Shown here piece after piece: positions 1-6,349 of a DNA stretch of 7,005 nucleotides. Origin of the DNA: Vulcanimicrobiota bacterium (GTDB lineage: Bacteria; Vulcanimicrobiota; Vulcanimicrobiia; Vulcanimicrobiales; Vulcanimicrobiaceae); the NCBI GenBank assembly GCA_013289785.1, contig JABCZE010000078.1, positions 1-7,005 of the forward strand. The letters run 5' to 3'. The position numbers and the translations under genes are program-made. The notes beneath the pieces are model-generated. The model worked only from the letters and a program-made list of their open reading frames with translations. It was not told the DNA's origin and ran no database searches. Numbering within the stretch: the first letter of the stretch is position 1; every line of letters begins with the position of its first letter.

Positions 1-511
1 GGGCCTGCAACCCGACGTGCGCGTCGCCCATGTCGCCCTCCAGTTCGGCGCGGGTCACGAGCGCGGCGACCGAGTCGACGACGACCACGTCGACCGCATT
101 GCTGCGCGTCAGCATCTCGGCGATTTCGAGCGCCTGCTCTCCGGTGTCCGGCTGCGAGACCAGCAGGTTGTCGAGGTCGACTCCGAGCGCCGCGGCATAG
201 TTGGGGTCGAGCGCGTGCTCGACGTCGATGAAGGCGGCCGTGCCGCCGGTCTTTTGCGCCTCGGCGATGGCATGCAGGGCCAGCGTCGTCTTGCCGCTCG
301 ACTCGGGGCCGTAGATCTCGACGATTCGCCCTCGGGGAAGCCCTCCCACGCCGAGCGCTATGTCGAGCGCGATCGAGCCGGTCGGCACGACCTCGAAGCC
401 CATGCGCTCCTGAAAATCTCCCATGCGCATGATCGAGCCTTTGCCGAACTGGCGCTCGATTTGAGTGAGCGCGTTGGCGAGGGCGAGTTGTCGTTCGTCT
501 TCTGCAGCCAT
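1..511 (-). CDS. recA: RecA recombinase, N-terminal part (cut by the window edge)
   Basis: RecA forms ATP-dependent filaments on single-stranded DNA, catalyses strand exchange in homologous recombination, and triggers LexA self-cleavage in the SOS response. The visible 170 codons start [20 protein letters not shown]. They contain the RecA signature KGSIMRMGD (about 24-32), the Walker A motif GPESSGKTT (68-76), the segment [13 protein letters not shown] (94-106) with the catalytic-Glu region, and the Walker B strand [10 protein letters not shown] (142-151), then a GDAHVGLQA segment just before the edge. The C-terminal half, including the DNA-binding L2 loop, is outside the window. The start is ATG at 511, preceded by an AAGGAA ribosome site. 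The gene lies about 90 bases downstream of ftsY on the same strand and probably shares its transcript. Identification is certain; the operon is inferred. Confidence 0.97.
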   Translation of the reverse strand, partial: MAAEDERQLALANALTQIERQFGKGSIMRMGDFQERMGFEVVPTGSIALDIALGVGGLPRGRIVEIYGPESSGKTTLALHAIAEAQKTGGTAAFIDVEHALDPNYAAALGVDLDNLLVSQPDTGEQALEIAEMLTRSNAVDVVVVDSVAALVTRAELEGDMGDAHVGLQA

Positions 512-516
512 TGATG

Positions 517-522
517 TTCCTT
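517..522 (-). promoter_or_regulatory. Ribosome binding site of recA
   Basis: On the minus strand AAGGAA sits five bases before the ATG at 511. It supports the MAAEDER start. Confidence 0.7.
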
Positions 523-533
523 TCTCTTGCGTT

Positions 534-585
534 CTTGGCACCTTATGTATTCACGCTCTCATCGCCGAGTGCCAAGGGCATGGCA
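534..585 (-). promoter_or_regulatory. Competing stem-loops in the ftsY-recA spacer
   Basis: The spacer contains a perfect 8-bp inverted repeat, CTTGGCAC (534-541) and GTGCCAAG (569-576), with a 27-base loop. The same TGCCA core (570-574) can instead pair with TGGCA at 581-585 across six bases. The two stems are mutually exclusive in the minus-strand transcript and lie just ahead of the recA ribosome site. A weak promoter reading is also possible, since TTGGCA on the minus strand (575-570) resembles a -35, but no good -10 follows at 17 bases. There is no U-tract, so this is not a normal terminator. Attenuator-like or processing roles are speculation. Confidence 0.35.
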
Positions 586-602
586 TTCTGCTCGGGAGCC
601 GC

Positions 603-1532
603 TCATGAAGTTGCAGCCGTCTCCGCTTCGTCGAAGAGCGCGTCGATGAACTCGGCCGGCGAGAAGGCTCGTAAGTCGTCCGTGCGCTCACCCAGGCCAA
701 CCAGTTTGATCGGAATCTCCAGCTCGTCGACGATGGCCACGAGCACTCCGCCTTTTGCCGTGGAGTCGAGCTTCGTAACGACGATGCCCGTGAGCTGCGT
801 GGCGGCGTTGAAGAGTTTCGCCTGCGATATGGCGTTCTGACCGCTCGTTCCGTCAACGACCAGCAGCGTCTCCGCCGGTGGCCCGTCAAGCTCGCGCTCG
901 ATCACGCGCCGCACCTTCTTCAGCTCTTCCATCAAATTGGCTTTCGTCTGTAGCCGCCCCGCGGTGTCGACGAGCACGACGTCAAAGCCGCGGGCCTTGG
1001 CCGCGCGAATGCCGTCGAAGACAACTGAGGCCGGATCAGCGCCTTCGGCGCCGCGAACGACCGTGCTGCCGCTACGCTCGGCCCAAACCGCGAGCTGCTC
1101 GGCCGCCGCGGCGCGGAATGTGTCGCCGGCAACCAGCAGCACTCGCTTCTTCATTTTGTGCAGGTGCGCCGCGAGCTTGCCGATCGTGGTCGTTTTGCCG
1201 CTGCCGTTGACACCAACGATCAACATCACGGCCGGCACAGGTTCGAGGTTCAGTTCCGCCCCCGGCAGCGTGAGAAACCGCTCGACGTCTTTGCGGAAGC
1301 GCGCCACGACCTGATCGCTGGTCTTCCAGTCTTCCTGTTTTGCGACGGTCTGGAGCCCGATGACGATCTTTGAGGTCGTCGGCACGCCGAAATCGGCGAC
1401 AATGAGCATCTCCTCAAGCTCGTCCCAAAACTCGGGGGTCAAGGGGCGCTGCGCGGCGCCCAGGCGCGCGACGGCCGAAAAGACTTCGCGCGCGCGACTG
1501 AGTGAGGAGCGCATCCGTGAAAGCCAGCTCAC
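603..1532 (-). CDS. ftsY: Signal recognition particle receptor FtsY (NG domain)
   Basis: FtsY is the membrane-associated GTPase that docks SRP-ribosome complexes at the Sec translocon, pairing with Ffh in a symmetrical GTPase complex. Visible SRP-GTPase motifs, counted from the GTG at 1532, are G1 GVNGSGKTTTIGKLA (from 107), DTFRAAAAEQL (about 137-147), G3 DTAGRLQTKANLMEEL (from 189), G4 TKLDSTAKGG (253-262), and the closing GLGERTDDLRAFSPAEFIDALF-type segment near the C-terminus. At about 309 residues it is the short form. It lacks the acidic A domain and begins with a basic amphipathic stretch (SWLSRMRSSLSRAREVF) that fits a membrane-targeting helix. The GTG at 1532 is preferred because GAGGTG lies six bases upstream. 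A GTG at 1541 would add three residues but has no ribosome site. It is probably the first gene of an ftsY-recA unit. Confidence 0.96.
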   Translation of the reverse strand: MSWLSRMRSSLSRAREVFSAVARLGAAQRPLTPEFWDELEEMLIVADFGVPTTSKIVIGLQTVAKQEDWKTSDQVVARFRKDVERFLTLPGAELNLEPVPAVMLIVGVNGSGKTTTIGKLAAHLHKMKKRVLLVAGDTFRAAAAEQLAVWAERSGSTVVRGAEGADPASVVFDGIRAAKARGFDVVLVDTAGRLQTKANLMEELKKVRRVIERELDGPPAETLLVVDGTSGQNAISQAKLFNAATQLTGIVVTKLDSTAKGGVLVAIVDELEIPIKLVGLGERTDDLRAFSPAEFIDALFDEAETAATS

Positions 1533-1538
1533 TTGCCG

Positions 1539-1544
1539 CACCTC
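1539..1544 (-). promoter_or_regulatory. Ribosome binding site that decides the ftsY start
   Basis: On the minus strand GAGGTG, a perfect anti-SD match, lies six bases before the GTG at 1532. The alternative GTG at 1541 falls inside this site, which argues against it. Confidence 0.65.
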
Positions 1545-1556
1545 ATCACGTTACCG

Positions 1557-1586
1557 ACCATATCATGCGAACGTACGTTCGGTCAA
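1557..1586 (-). promoter_or_regulatory. Candidate promoter of ftsY-recA
   Basis: On the minus strand TTGACC (1586-1581, five of six to the sigma-70 -35) is followed after 18 bases by TATGGT (1562-1557, four of six to the -10). Transcription would start near 1549, giving a short leader that just includes the GAGGTG ribosome site. The SOS-box palindrome fills most of the gap between the two hexamers. The promoter is inferred by eye only. Confidence 0.5.
1568..1581. promoter_or_regulatory. Putative LexA (SOS) operator
   Basis: CGAACGTACGTTCG is a perfect 14-bp palindrome. It matches the known Gram-positive LexA box CGAAC-RNRY-GTTCG at every position. It lies between the candidate -35 and -10 of ftsY-recA, where a bound repressor would block RNA polymerase. 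recA is the most conserved LexA target, which strengthens the reading although ftsY intervenes. The site is also about 64 bases upstream of the divergent glycoside hydrolase gene, whose control by it is less likely. The match is seen; LexA binding is inferred, and another dimeric repressor could use such a palindrome. Confidence 0.65.
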
Positions 1587-1644
1587 ATCGAAGCTGCCCT
1601 CGGTCCCCAAAGCGCCCGCTCCCTGACCGGCGAAAAACACCCCC

Positions 1645-3147
1645 ATGCGATACCGAGCACTTCTTACCGGCATTCTAGCGGCGATGGCCGCCGCGTCCTG
1701 CGGGCCTCGCACTATTCCCAGCGCGCCGTCGCAAGCAGCGGCGCCAAACGCGCAGACGCCCGTGGTCGAGTTGAACGCGAAATCGACCGGACCGGCCGTT
1801 GGCGCCGGCGTATATGGCGCATCGCTCGACACCTGGTATAACTTCCGCAACACGTTCGTCAATCCGTCGCTGCGCAAGGCCGGTATCAAGCTCGTGCGCT
1901 TTCCCGGCGGCTCGGAATCCGATGCGTATCATTGGGAGCACGGCGGCTCGCTCTGCGACAGCATGGGCTACATTACGCCCGGCGCGACCTTCGACAACTT
2001 GATGACCCACGTTGCGCGCCCGTTGGACCTCGACATCGCCATCACCCTCAACTATGGGAGCAATCGCGCGTGCAACGCCGGCGGTGAGCCGAGCGAAGCC
2101 GCGGCGTGGGTAGCGGAGGCGAAGCGCCGCGGCTATAACGTGCCGTATTGGACGGTCGGCAACGAAGTCTACGGCTCGTGGGAGTACGATCTGCACCAGA
2201 GCCCGCACGATCCCATGACCTACTCGGACGCCGTGCGCACCGGCTACTATCCGGCCGTAAAGAAGGCGAATGCCGGCGCCAAACTCGGCGTCGTCGTCGA
2301 TCTGCCCAGCGACACTGCCTGGAACGAGGTGGTGCTGCGCAAGGCGCAGCCGTTCGATTTCGTCGAAGTTCACTACTATCCCGAGTACAACAAGGATAGC
2401 GACCAAGAACTGCTCGGGCCGGCGATCGACAACTTCGCAAGCGACCTCACCGGTCTTCGTGCGCAGATGAATGCCGCGCACGTCGCCAGGAGCGTGCCGA
2501 TCTATCTCGGCGAGTTCAACAACGACGCCGGCAACGAGGGCAAACAGTCGGTCTCGATCGTCAACGGCCTCTTCCTCGGGCAGATGCTCGGCACGCTGCA
2601 GCGGGGCGGCGTGCCAATGGCGACCTGGTGGGTCGCGTACGGAAGCTGCGACGAGAGCGGCGATTATTCGAAGAAGCTCTACGGCTGGCAACACTTTGGC
2701 AGCGAAGCGCTCTTCTCGGACGGCCTGCCCAACTCGTACGAGGGCTGTGCCAACACCCCGAAGATTCCCGGCGGAACGCCATTCCCCACGGCGCGCGTGA
2801 TGGCGCTCTTCGCAAGCGAGATCCCGGCCGGTTCGAGCGTACGTCGCGTTAGCGTGCCGCAGTCGCTCGGCGATTCCGTTCGCGCGTACGGTTACGCGAC
2901 CAGCAACGGTTACGCGTTCGTCCTTTTCAACAACACGCTGAAGGCCACGGCGGTTGACGCCCGTTTGAGCGGTTCGGGAAAGACGAAATTTGCCGGCGTG
3001 CTTTCAGTTTACGGCAAGACGCAATACGACAGATCGAAAGAAAACCGCTGGGTGGGTCCGTCAACCAAGAACCTCGGAACCGTCAGCACGAGCATCTCGC
3101 TCGCGCTCGCTCCGTACAGCATAACAATTCTAACGCTGTCGCCCTGA
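1645..3147 (+). CDS. Lipoprotein glycoside hydrolase, alpha-L-arabinofuranosidase-like (clan GH-A)
   Basis: A 500-residue exported hydrolase, probably cleaving arabinose-type side chains or related glycosides outside the cytoplasm. The N-terminus is a lipoprotein signal (MRYRALLTGILAAMAAASCG) with lipidation Cys19, then a Pro/Ala linker to about residue 40. The (beta/alpha)8-like domain shows LVRFPGGSESDAYHWEHG (83-100), close to the RFPGG motif of GH51 enzymes. It also has YWTVGNEVYGSWEYDLH (168-184), with Glu174 as likely acid/base, EVHYYPEYN (241-249), and YLGEFNND (287-294), with Glu290 as likely nucleophile. Residues after about 380 look like the all-beta domain that ends such enzymes (LALAPYSITILTL). 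The exact GH family and substrate cannot be fixed by eye. No Shine-Dalgarno is seen before the ATG; the signal peptide supports this start. The gene is divergent from ftsY. Confidence 0.82.
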   Translation: MRYRALLTGILAAMAAASCGPRTIPSAPSQAAAPNAQTPVVELNAKSTGPAVGAGVYGASLDTWYNFRNTFVNPSLRKAGIKLVRFPGGSESDAYHWEHGGSLCDSMGYITPGATFDNLMTHVARPLDLDIAITLNYGSNRACNAGGEPSEAAAWVAEAKRRGYNVPYWTVGNEVYGSWEYDLHQSPHDPMTYSDAVRTGYYPAVKKANAGAKLGVVVDLPSDTAWNEVVLRKAQPFDFVEVHYYPEYNKDSDQELLGPAIDNFASDLTGLRAQMNAAHVARSVPIYLGEFNNDAGNEGKQSVSIVNGLFLGQMLGTLQRGGVPMATWWVAYGSCDESGDYSKKLYGWQHFGSEALFSDGLPNSYEGCANTPKIPGGTPFPTARVMALFASEIPAGSSVRRVSVPQSLGDSVRAYGYATSNGYAFVLFNNTLKATAVDARLSGSGKTKFAGVLSVYGKTQYDRSKENRWVGPSTKNLGTVSTSISLALAPYSITILTLSP

Positions 3148-3150
3148 CCG

Positions 3151-3184
3151 CCTCGCTCGGCGCAGGCTCCGTCCACGAGCGGGG
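3151..3184 (+). terminator. Hairpin after the glycoside hydrolase gene
   Basis: CCTCGCTCG (3151-3159) pairs with CGAGCGGGG (3176-3184), a nine-pair stem with one U-G wobble and a 16-base loop, starting four bases after the stop codon. No U-tract follows, so it is at best a non-canonical terminator or a 3'-end stabilising stem. The rest of the 111-base gap holds the next gene's ribosome site and no promoter I can defend. Confidence 0.4.
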
Positions 3185-3244
3185 CTACATGTTGCTGGGA
3201 GAGAGCATCTTTGCGTTGAAGCTGTCTAACTCTAAGCTTTTGAT

Positions 3245-3253
3245 AAAGGAGGG
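3245..3253 (+). promoter_or_regulatory. Strong ribosome binding site of the Gly-Val-x-Gly protein
   Basis: AAAGGAGGG lies five bases before the ATG at 3259. It is one of the best Shine-Dalgarno matches in the window and suggests high expression. Confidence 0.8.
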
Positions 3254-3258
3254 TCTCG

Positions 3259-4158
3259 ATGTTCTCGCCGGACGCGCACCAAAGACAAACGGCATTTGGC
3301 ATTATCGCGGTCGGAGTGACGATCGCGATTTCCAGTTTTGGTATCGTGCGAGCGCAACTCGCAAATCCTGATAACGGTCAAGTCTTTCGCTGCCACAGCG
3401 GCGCAGCGTGTGTCGAAGCGCGATCGACGGGGCGTGGCACCTTTGGCGTCTTGGGGCTTTCGGAAAGTGACGGCGTTCACGGCGAGACAAGCTCCGTGAG
3501 CGGGAAAGCGGGCGTCACCGGCTTGAGCCGTGGAACGTCGGGGGTCGCCGACGGCGTCTTTGGGAAGTCCTCGAACGGCCGCGGCGTCGTCGGCGTTTCG
3601 GTACGGGCCAAGAACGCGGGTATCGAGGGCTTCAGCGAGTTGGGCGACGGCGTTACCGCCGAGTCCAAAGGCCCGACCGCGGTCGCCCTCCGTGCGCATG
3701 CCGATGGTGAGCACACCGCCATTTTTTTCGGATCCAATCAGCCCAATCGCGCGCATTGCGTTATCGATCCGAACGCCAACCTTGACTGTTCGGGAAGCGT
3801 TACGGGCGAAGCGATGCTGCGCTCCGAGCACCGCAGCGCGGGTGGCCAGCGCCTAATCGCGTACGCGTCGGAATCGGCAACGGCAACGATCGAAGACGTC
3901 GGTACGGCGCAAATGGTCGACGGTATCGCTAATGTCCGCATCGATCCAGCTTTCGCCGCAATCATGGATCGCAGGTGGTACTACGTCTTCCTGACGCCGC
4001 TTGGGGACACGCGCGGGCTCTACGTAAGCCGCAAAGCCGCGTCGGGCTTTCAGGTGCGCGAGACCGAGCGGGGACGAGCGAACCTAGAGTTCGACTATCG
4101 CATCGTCGCGCACCCGATCGACGCGCCCAGCGATCGCCTGCCGGTCGCTTCGAGGTAG
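3259..4158 (+). CDS. Exported protein with Gly-Val-x-Gly repeats, function unknown
   Basis: A 299-residue protein I cannot assign to a named function. Residues 11-30 form a hydrophobic export segment ending in IVRAQ, with likely cleavage after Ala32. Residues about 60-135 are a run of short glycine-rich repeats built on G-V-x-G (FGVLGLS, GVHGE, GVTGLS, GVADGVFGKS, GVVGVS, GIEGFS, GVTAES), spaced roughly 8-13 residues apart. Such repeats are typical of beta-helix or fibre-like folds in surface proteins and tail fibres. After a linker with two cysteines (167, 177) comes a conserved-looking C-terminal domain (about 185-285) with WYYVFLTPLGDTRGLYV and NLEFDYRIVAH. This tail accompanies such repeats in other secreted bacterial proteins as I remember them. 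A surface or matrix role is inferred. The gene converges on hpnJ with only 24 bases between the stop codons. Confidence 0.78.
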   Translation: MFSPDAHQRQTAFGIIAVGVTIAISSFGIVRAQLANPDNGQVFRCHSGAACVEARSTGRGTFGVLGLSESDGVHGETSSVSGKAGVTGLSRGTSGVADGVFGKSSNGRGVVGVSVRAKNAGIEGFSELGDGVTAESKGPTAVALRAHADGEHTAIFFGSNQPNRAHCVIDPNANLDCSGSVTGEAMLRSEHRSAGGQRLIAYASESATATIEDVGTAQMVDGIANVRIDPAFAAIMDRRWYYVFLTPLGDTRGLYVSRKAASGFQVRETERGRANLEFDYRIVAHPIDAPSDRLPVASR

Positions 4159-4182
4159 CTCGGCCGCGCGGGCGGTTAGGCC

Positions 4183-5655
4183 CTAGGAGACGGTGGCAGG
4201 CAGTCGTTCGCGAGCGGCCGCTTTTTCTTCGCGTTTGCGCTCGCGCAGGAAGTGGAAGAACTCCACGCCCTCGCGCAGGCGCCGCTTCATCACTTGGCGG
4301 TCGCCGATCATGCCGCCCAGCAGCGCGACCATCTTGCGCGGCCGGAAGTAGAAGCGCCGGTAGAACTCGTCGACGCCTTCGAAGATCATCTCCGACGTAA
4401 GCCCCGGATAGTTGAGGGCGGCGTGCTGCACGCCGTGCGTGTCGACCAGGTCGTCGCTCTGGGCTTCTAGCCAGCCGTTCTCGGTCGCCTGTTTGTAGAG
4501 GTAGGTACCGGGATACGGTGCGGCCAGCGATACCTGGATGGTCTCGGGATCCATCTCGCAAGCGAAGTTGATCGTCTCCTGGATCGTCTCCAGCGTTTCG
4601 CCCGGCATCCCGAGGATGAACGTGCCGTGGACCTTGACGCCCAGCTCGCGGCAATCTTTGGAGAAGCGGCGGATGATGTCGAGCCGCGTGCCCTTCTTCA
4701 TGTTGTTGAGCACGCTCTGGTTGCCGGATTCGTAGCCGACGAGGAACAACCGCAGGCCGTTGGCCCTCATGATTTCGATCGTCTCCCGTGGCACGTTCGG
4801 CTTGGCATTGCACGACCAGGTGATTCCGAGCTTGCCGAGCCGCCGTGCAATCTCTTCGACGCGCGGAATGTTGTCGGTCAGCGTGTCGTCGTCGAAGAAA
4901 AACTCTTTGACCTCGGGGAACATCGCTTTGGCACGCTTCATCTCCGCCTCGACGCTATCGACGCTGCGCACGCGATAGAGGTGCCCGCCGATCGTCTGCG
5001 GCCACAAGCAGAAGGTGCACTTCGACTTACAGCCGCGCCCGGTGTAGAACGAGAGATACGGGTGCTGCAAATAGCCGTTGAAGTAGTTGGGGATCGTGAG
5101 GTCGCGTCGATAGACGTCGAGCACGGACGGAAAGGCGTCCATGTCCATGATGATCGGCCGCTCCGCGGTGCGCACGACCTTTCCGTTCTCACGGTATGCG
5201 AGGCCGTCGACTTCGCTCAGCGGCTTGCCCGACGCGACGTCGACGCACGTGTAGTCGAACTCGCCGACGCTCACCCAATCGACCGCGGGCGCGAGATTGA
5301 GCGACTGCTCCGGCAGAATCCCGACGTGCGCGCCCACCATGCCGACCACCGCCTTGGGATTATCTTCCTTAACGCGGGCCGCAAAGCGAGCGTCGTTGCC
5401 AAACGACGGAGTGCTGGTGTGCAGGATGATGCATTCGTAATCCTTCGCGATCGCGGCGACCTGATCGACCGTCAGGTCGTCGGGGGGCGCGTCGATCAGG
5501 CGGCTTCCGGGAATCATCGCGGCCGGCTGCGCCAGCCACGTCGGATACCAGAACGACCGCACCTCGCGGCGACATTGATACCGTGATCCCGCGCCGCCGT
5601 CGTAGCCTTCGAAGGTTGGCGGGTTCACGAACAACGTCTTCATAAAATCGGGCAT
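4183..5655 (-). CDS. hpnJ: Hopanoid radical SAM enzyme HpnJ (cobalamin-binding N-terminus)
   Basis: HpnJ is reported to convert bacteriohopanetetrol glucosamine to the cyclitol ether, the last step after HpnI (GlcNAc transfer) and HpnK (deacetylation), modifying hopanoid membrane lipids. The 490-residue product (from the ATG at 5655) has the HpnJ N-terminus LFVNPPTFEGYDGGAGSRYQ and SFWYPTWLAQPAAMIPGSRL. A B12-binding-type Rossmann region follows (about 50-150), then the radical SAM core with GRGCKSKCTFCLWPQ. Its CxxxCxxC cysteines 209, 213 and 216 ligate the 4Fe-4S cluster. Also visible are FFFDDDTLTDN, VGYESGNQSVLNNMKKG and GTFILGMPGET. The ATG at 5655 is chosen for its GGAGG site; the TTG at 5697 has none, and the ATG at 5643 would cut the N-terminus. 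HpnI and HpnK are not in the window. The gene lies 51 bases after a hypothetical gene and could be co-transcribed with it. Confidence 0.92.
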   Translation of the reverse strand: MPDFMKTLFVNPPTFEGYDGGAGSRYQCRREVRSFWYPTWLAQPAAMIPGSRLIDAPPDDLTVDQVAAIAKDYECIILHTSTPSFGNDARFAARVKEDNPKAVVGMVGAHVGILPEQSLNLAPAVDWVSVGEFDYTCVDVASGKPLSEVDGLAYRENGKVVRTAERPIIMDMDAFPSVLDVYRRDLTIPNYFNGYLQHPYLSFYTGRGCKSKCTFCLWPQTIGGHLYRVRSVDSVEAEMKRAKAMFPEVKEFFFDDDTLTDNIPRVEEIARRLGKLGITWSCNAKPNVPRETIEIMRANGLRLFLVGYESGNQSVLNNMKKGTRLDIIRRFSKDCRELGVKVHGTFILGMPGETLETIQETINFACEMDPETIQVSLAAPYPGTYLYKQATENGWLEAQSDDLVDTHGVQHAALNYPGLTSEMIFEGVDEFYRRFYFRPRKMVALLGGMIGDRQVMKRRLREGVEFFHFLRERKREEKAAARERLPATVS

Positions 5656-5660
5656 GCACT

Positions 5661-5668
5661 TCTCCTCC
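5661..5668 (-). promoter_or_regulatory. Ribosome binding site that decides the hpnJ start
   Basis: On the minus strand GGAGGAGA lies upstream of the ATG at 5655, with the GGAGG core eight bases from it. It selects this start over the upstream TTG at 5697 and the downstream ATG at 5643. Confidence 0.75.
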
Positions 5669-5706
5669 GCTTTCACGGTTTTCTGCGGGGAGCGCAAAGC
5701 CTTCCC

Positions 5707-6309
5707 TCAGATGGAGCGGAGCGCGCTCTGAAGGTCCGGAAAGCGACTGAAGTCTGAGAAGTCCACCTGCTCGCTGGCCGCCCCGGGGAAGGGGCCGAAA
5801 CTGCCGCCATACTGCTGCGTCTCTTGCGTCACCGCCCAGTACCTCGGCAAGACTTCCGCGCGCCGGTCCAGGATCGTCCCGGAACTGGCGTGCGGCGGGA
5901 GTGCGTTGGGCTGATACTCGTACCACACGACATTGTGGCCGGCGTCGTAGGCGAAGGTGCCGTTCCCGTGCGCCCCGTCGCGGAGATCCGACGTAAAGGC
6001 AATCGTTTGCGGGGTGTCCTGGCGGTACGAATACGCCGCGGCGTACCGCGCATCAAACGGCGGCTCGAAGGCATCGCGGGCTTTTGGTTGGTCGTAAGCG
6101 CGCTCCATCGCCGCGTCGTCGGAAGCGCTCGCCGGCTTTCCATCGATCGTATACCGAACGATGCGCACCTTGGCGATCGCGCCGTCGTCGTACACGCCTA
6201 CCATCACGAGATCTTCGTGGCGGCGCTGGAAACCGGCGTGAACGTCGAGGACTCGGTGCAGCCGGAATCCGACGATGCCGCGAGTCGTCTCGGCAAACTG
6301 CTGCGCCAC
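5707..6309 (-). CDS. Hypothetical protein with no convincing start, possibly fused to the upstream gene by a +1 shift
   Basis: A 200-residue product without a recognised function. From the only available start (GTG at 6309) it begins MAQQFAETTRGIVGFRLHRV, then LDVHAGFQRRHEDLVMVGVY and a beta-rich stretch (KVRIVRYTIDGKPAS, TIAFTSDLR, NGTFAYDAGHNVVWYEY). This pattern recalls small extracytoplasmic lipoprotein-sorting-like folds, but I cannot name a family. There is no signal peptide and no Shine-Dalgarno. The frame stays open upstream to a TGA at 6364-6366 without any ATG, GTG or TTG, and encodes a Pro/Ala linker (SLSQPPAAPPAVAQ). The frame therefore looks like the interior of a longer secreted protein. 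A +1 shift at the CCC-TAG end of the upstream gene would supply a signal peptide. Alternatives are a damaged gene, a sequencing indel, or coupled initiation at the GTG. hpnJ follows 51 bases downstream. Confidence 0.6.
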   Translation of the reverse strand: MAQQFAETTRGIVGFRLHRVLDVHAGFQRRHEDLVMVGVYDDGAIAKVRIVRYTIDGKPASASDDAAMERAYDQPKARDAFEPPFDARYAAAYSYRQDTPQTIAFTSDLRDGAHGNGTFAYDAGHNVVWYEYQPNALPPHASSGTILDRRAEVLPRYWAVTQETQQYGGSFGPFPGAASEQVDFSDFSRFPDLQSALRSI

Positions 6310-6330
6310 CTGCGCGACGGCAGGTGGCGC
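6303..6330 (-). repeat. Perfect GC-rich hairpin at the gene junction
   Basis: GCGCCACCTG (6303-6312) and CAGGTGGCGC (6321-6330) are exact inverted repeats with an eight-base loop. On the minus-strand transcript the stem begins 19 bases after the TAG of the small secreted gene. Its second arm contains the putative GTG start (6309-6307) of the hypothetical gene. No U-tract follows. It could hide the start codon, stall ribosomes near the CCC-TAG, or simply reflect the repetitive Pro/Ala coding sequence. Confidence 0.6.
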
Positions 6331-6349
6331 GGCGGGTGGTTGACTTAAA

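Noticed and set aside
17..514. Plus-strand frame over the recA region
   Set aside because: The minus strand encodes RecA with Walker motifs; the plus frame is its shadow.
1534..1566. Plus-strand promoter TTGCCG...TATCAT for the glycoside hydrolase gene
   Set aside because: The -10 is good but the spacing is 21 bases, and no acceptable -35 exists at 16-18 bases.
1675..2694. A 339-codon open frame antisense to the glycoside hydrolase gene
   Set aside because: The plus-strand protein has a signal peptide and catalytic motifs; the antisense frame has no recognisable domain and is a product of GC-rich codon bias.
3189..3371. Small plus-strand ORF (60 codons) spanning the spacer before the Gly-Val-x-Gly gene
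   Set aside because: It overlaps the strong ribosome site and the start of the real gene in another frame, has no ribosome site of its own, and shows no domain.
4159..4182. Bidirectional terminator between the two convergent genes
   Set aside because: Only 24 bases, with a short CCGCGCGG palindrome and no loop or T-run.
4205..4225. AGCGGCCGCT palindrome followed by five T on the plus strand, as a terminator for the Gly-Val-x-Gly gene
   Set aside because: The palindrome has no loop and folds to only about three pairs; it lies within the hpnJ coding region and is explained by its codons.
4627..5586. A 319-codon plus-strand frame inside hpnJ
   Set aside because: It lies wholly antisense to a clear radical SAM gene and has low-complexity Arg/Asp/Val composition with no motif.
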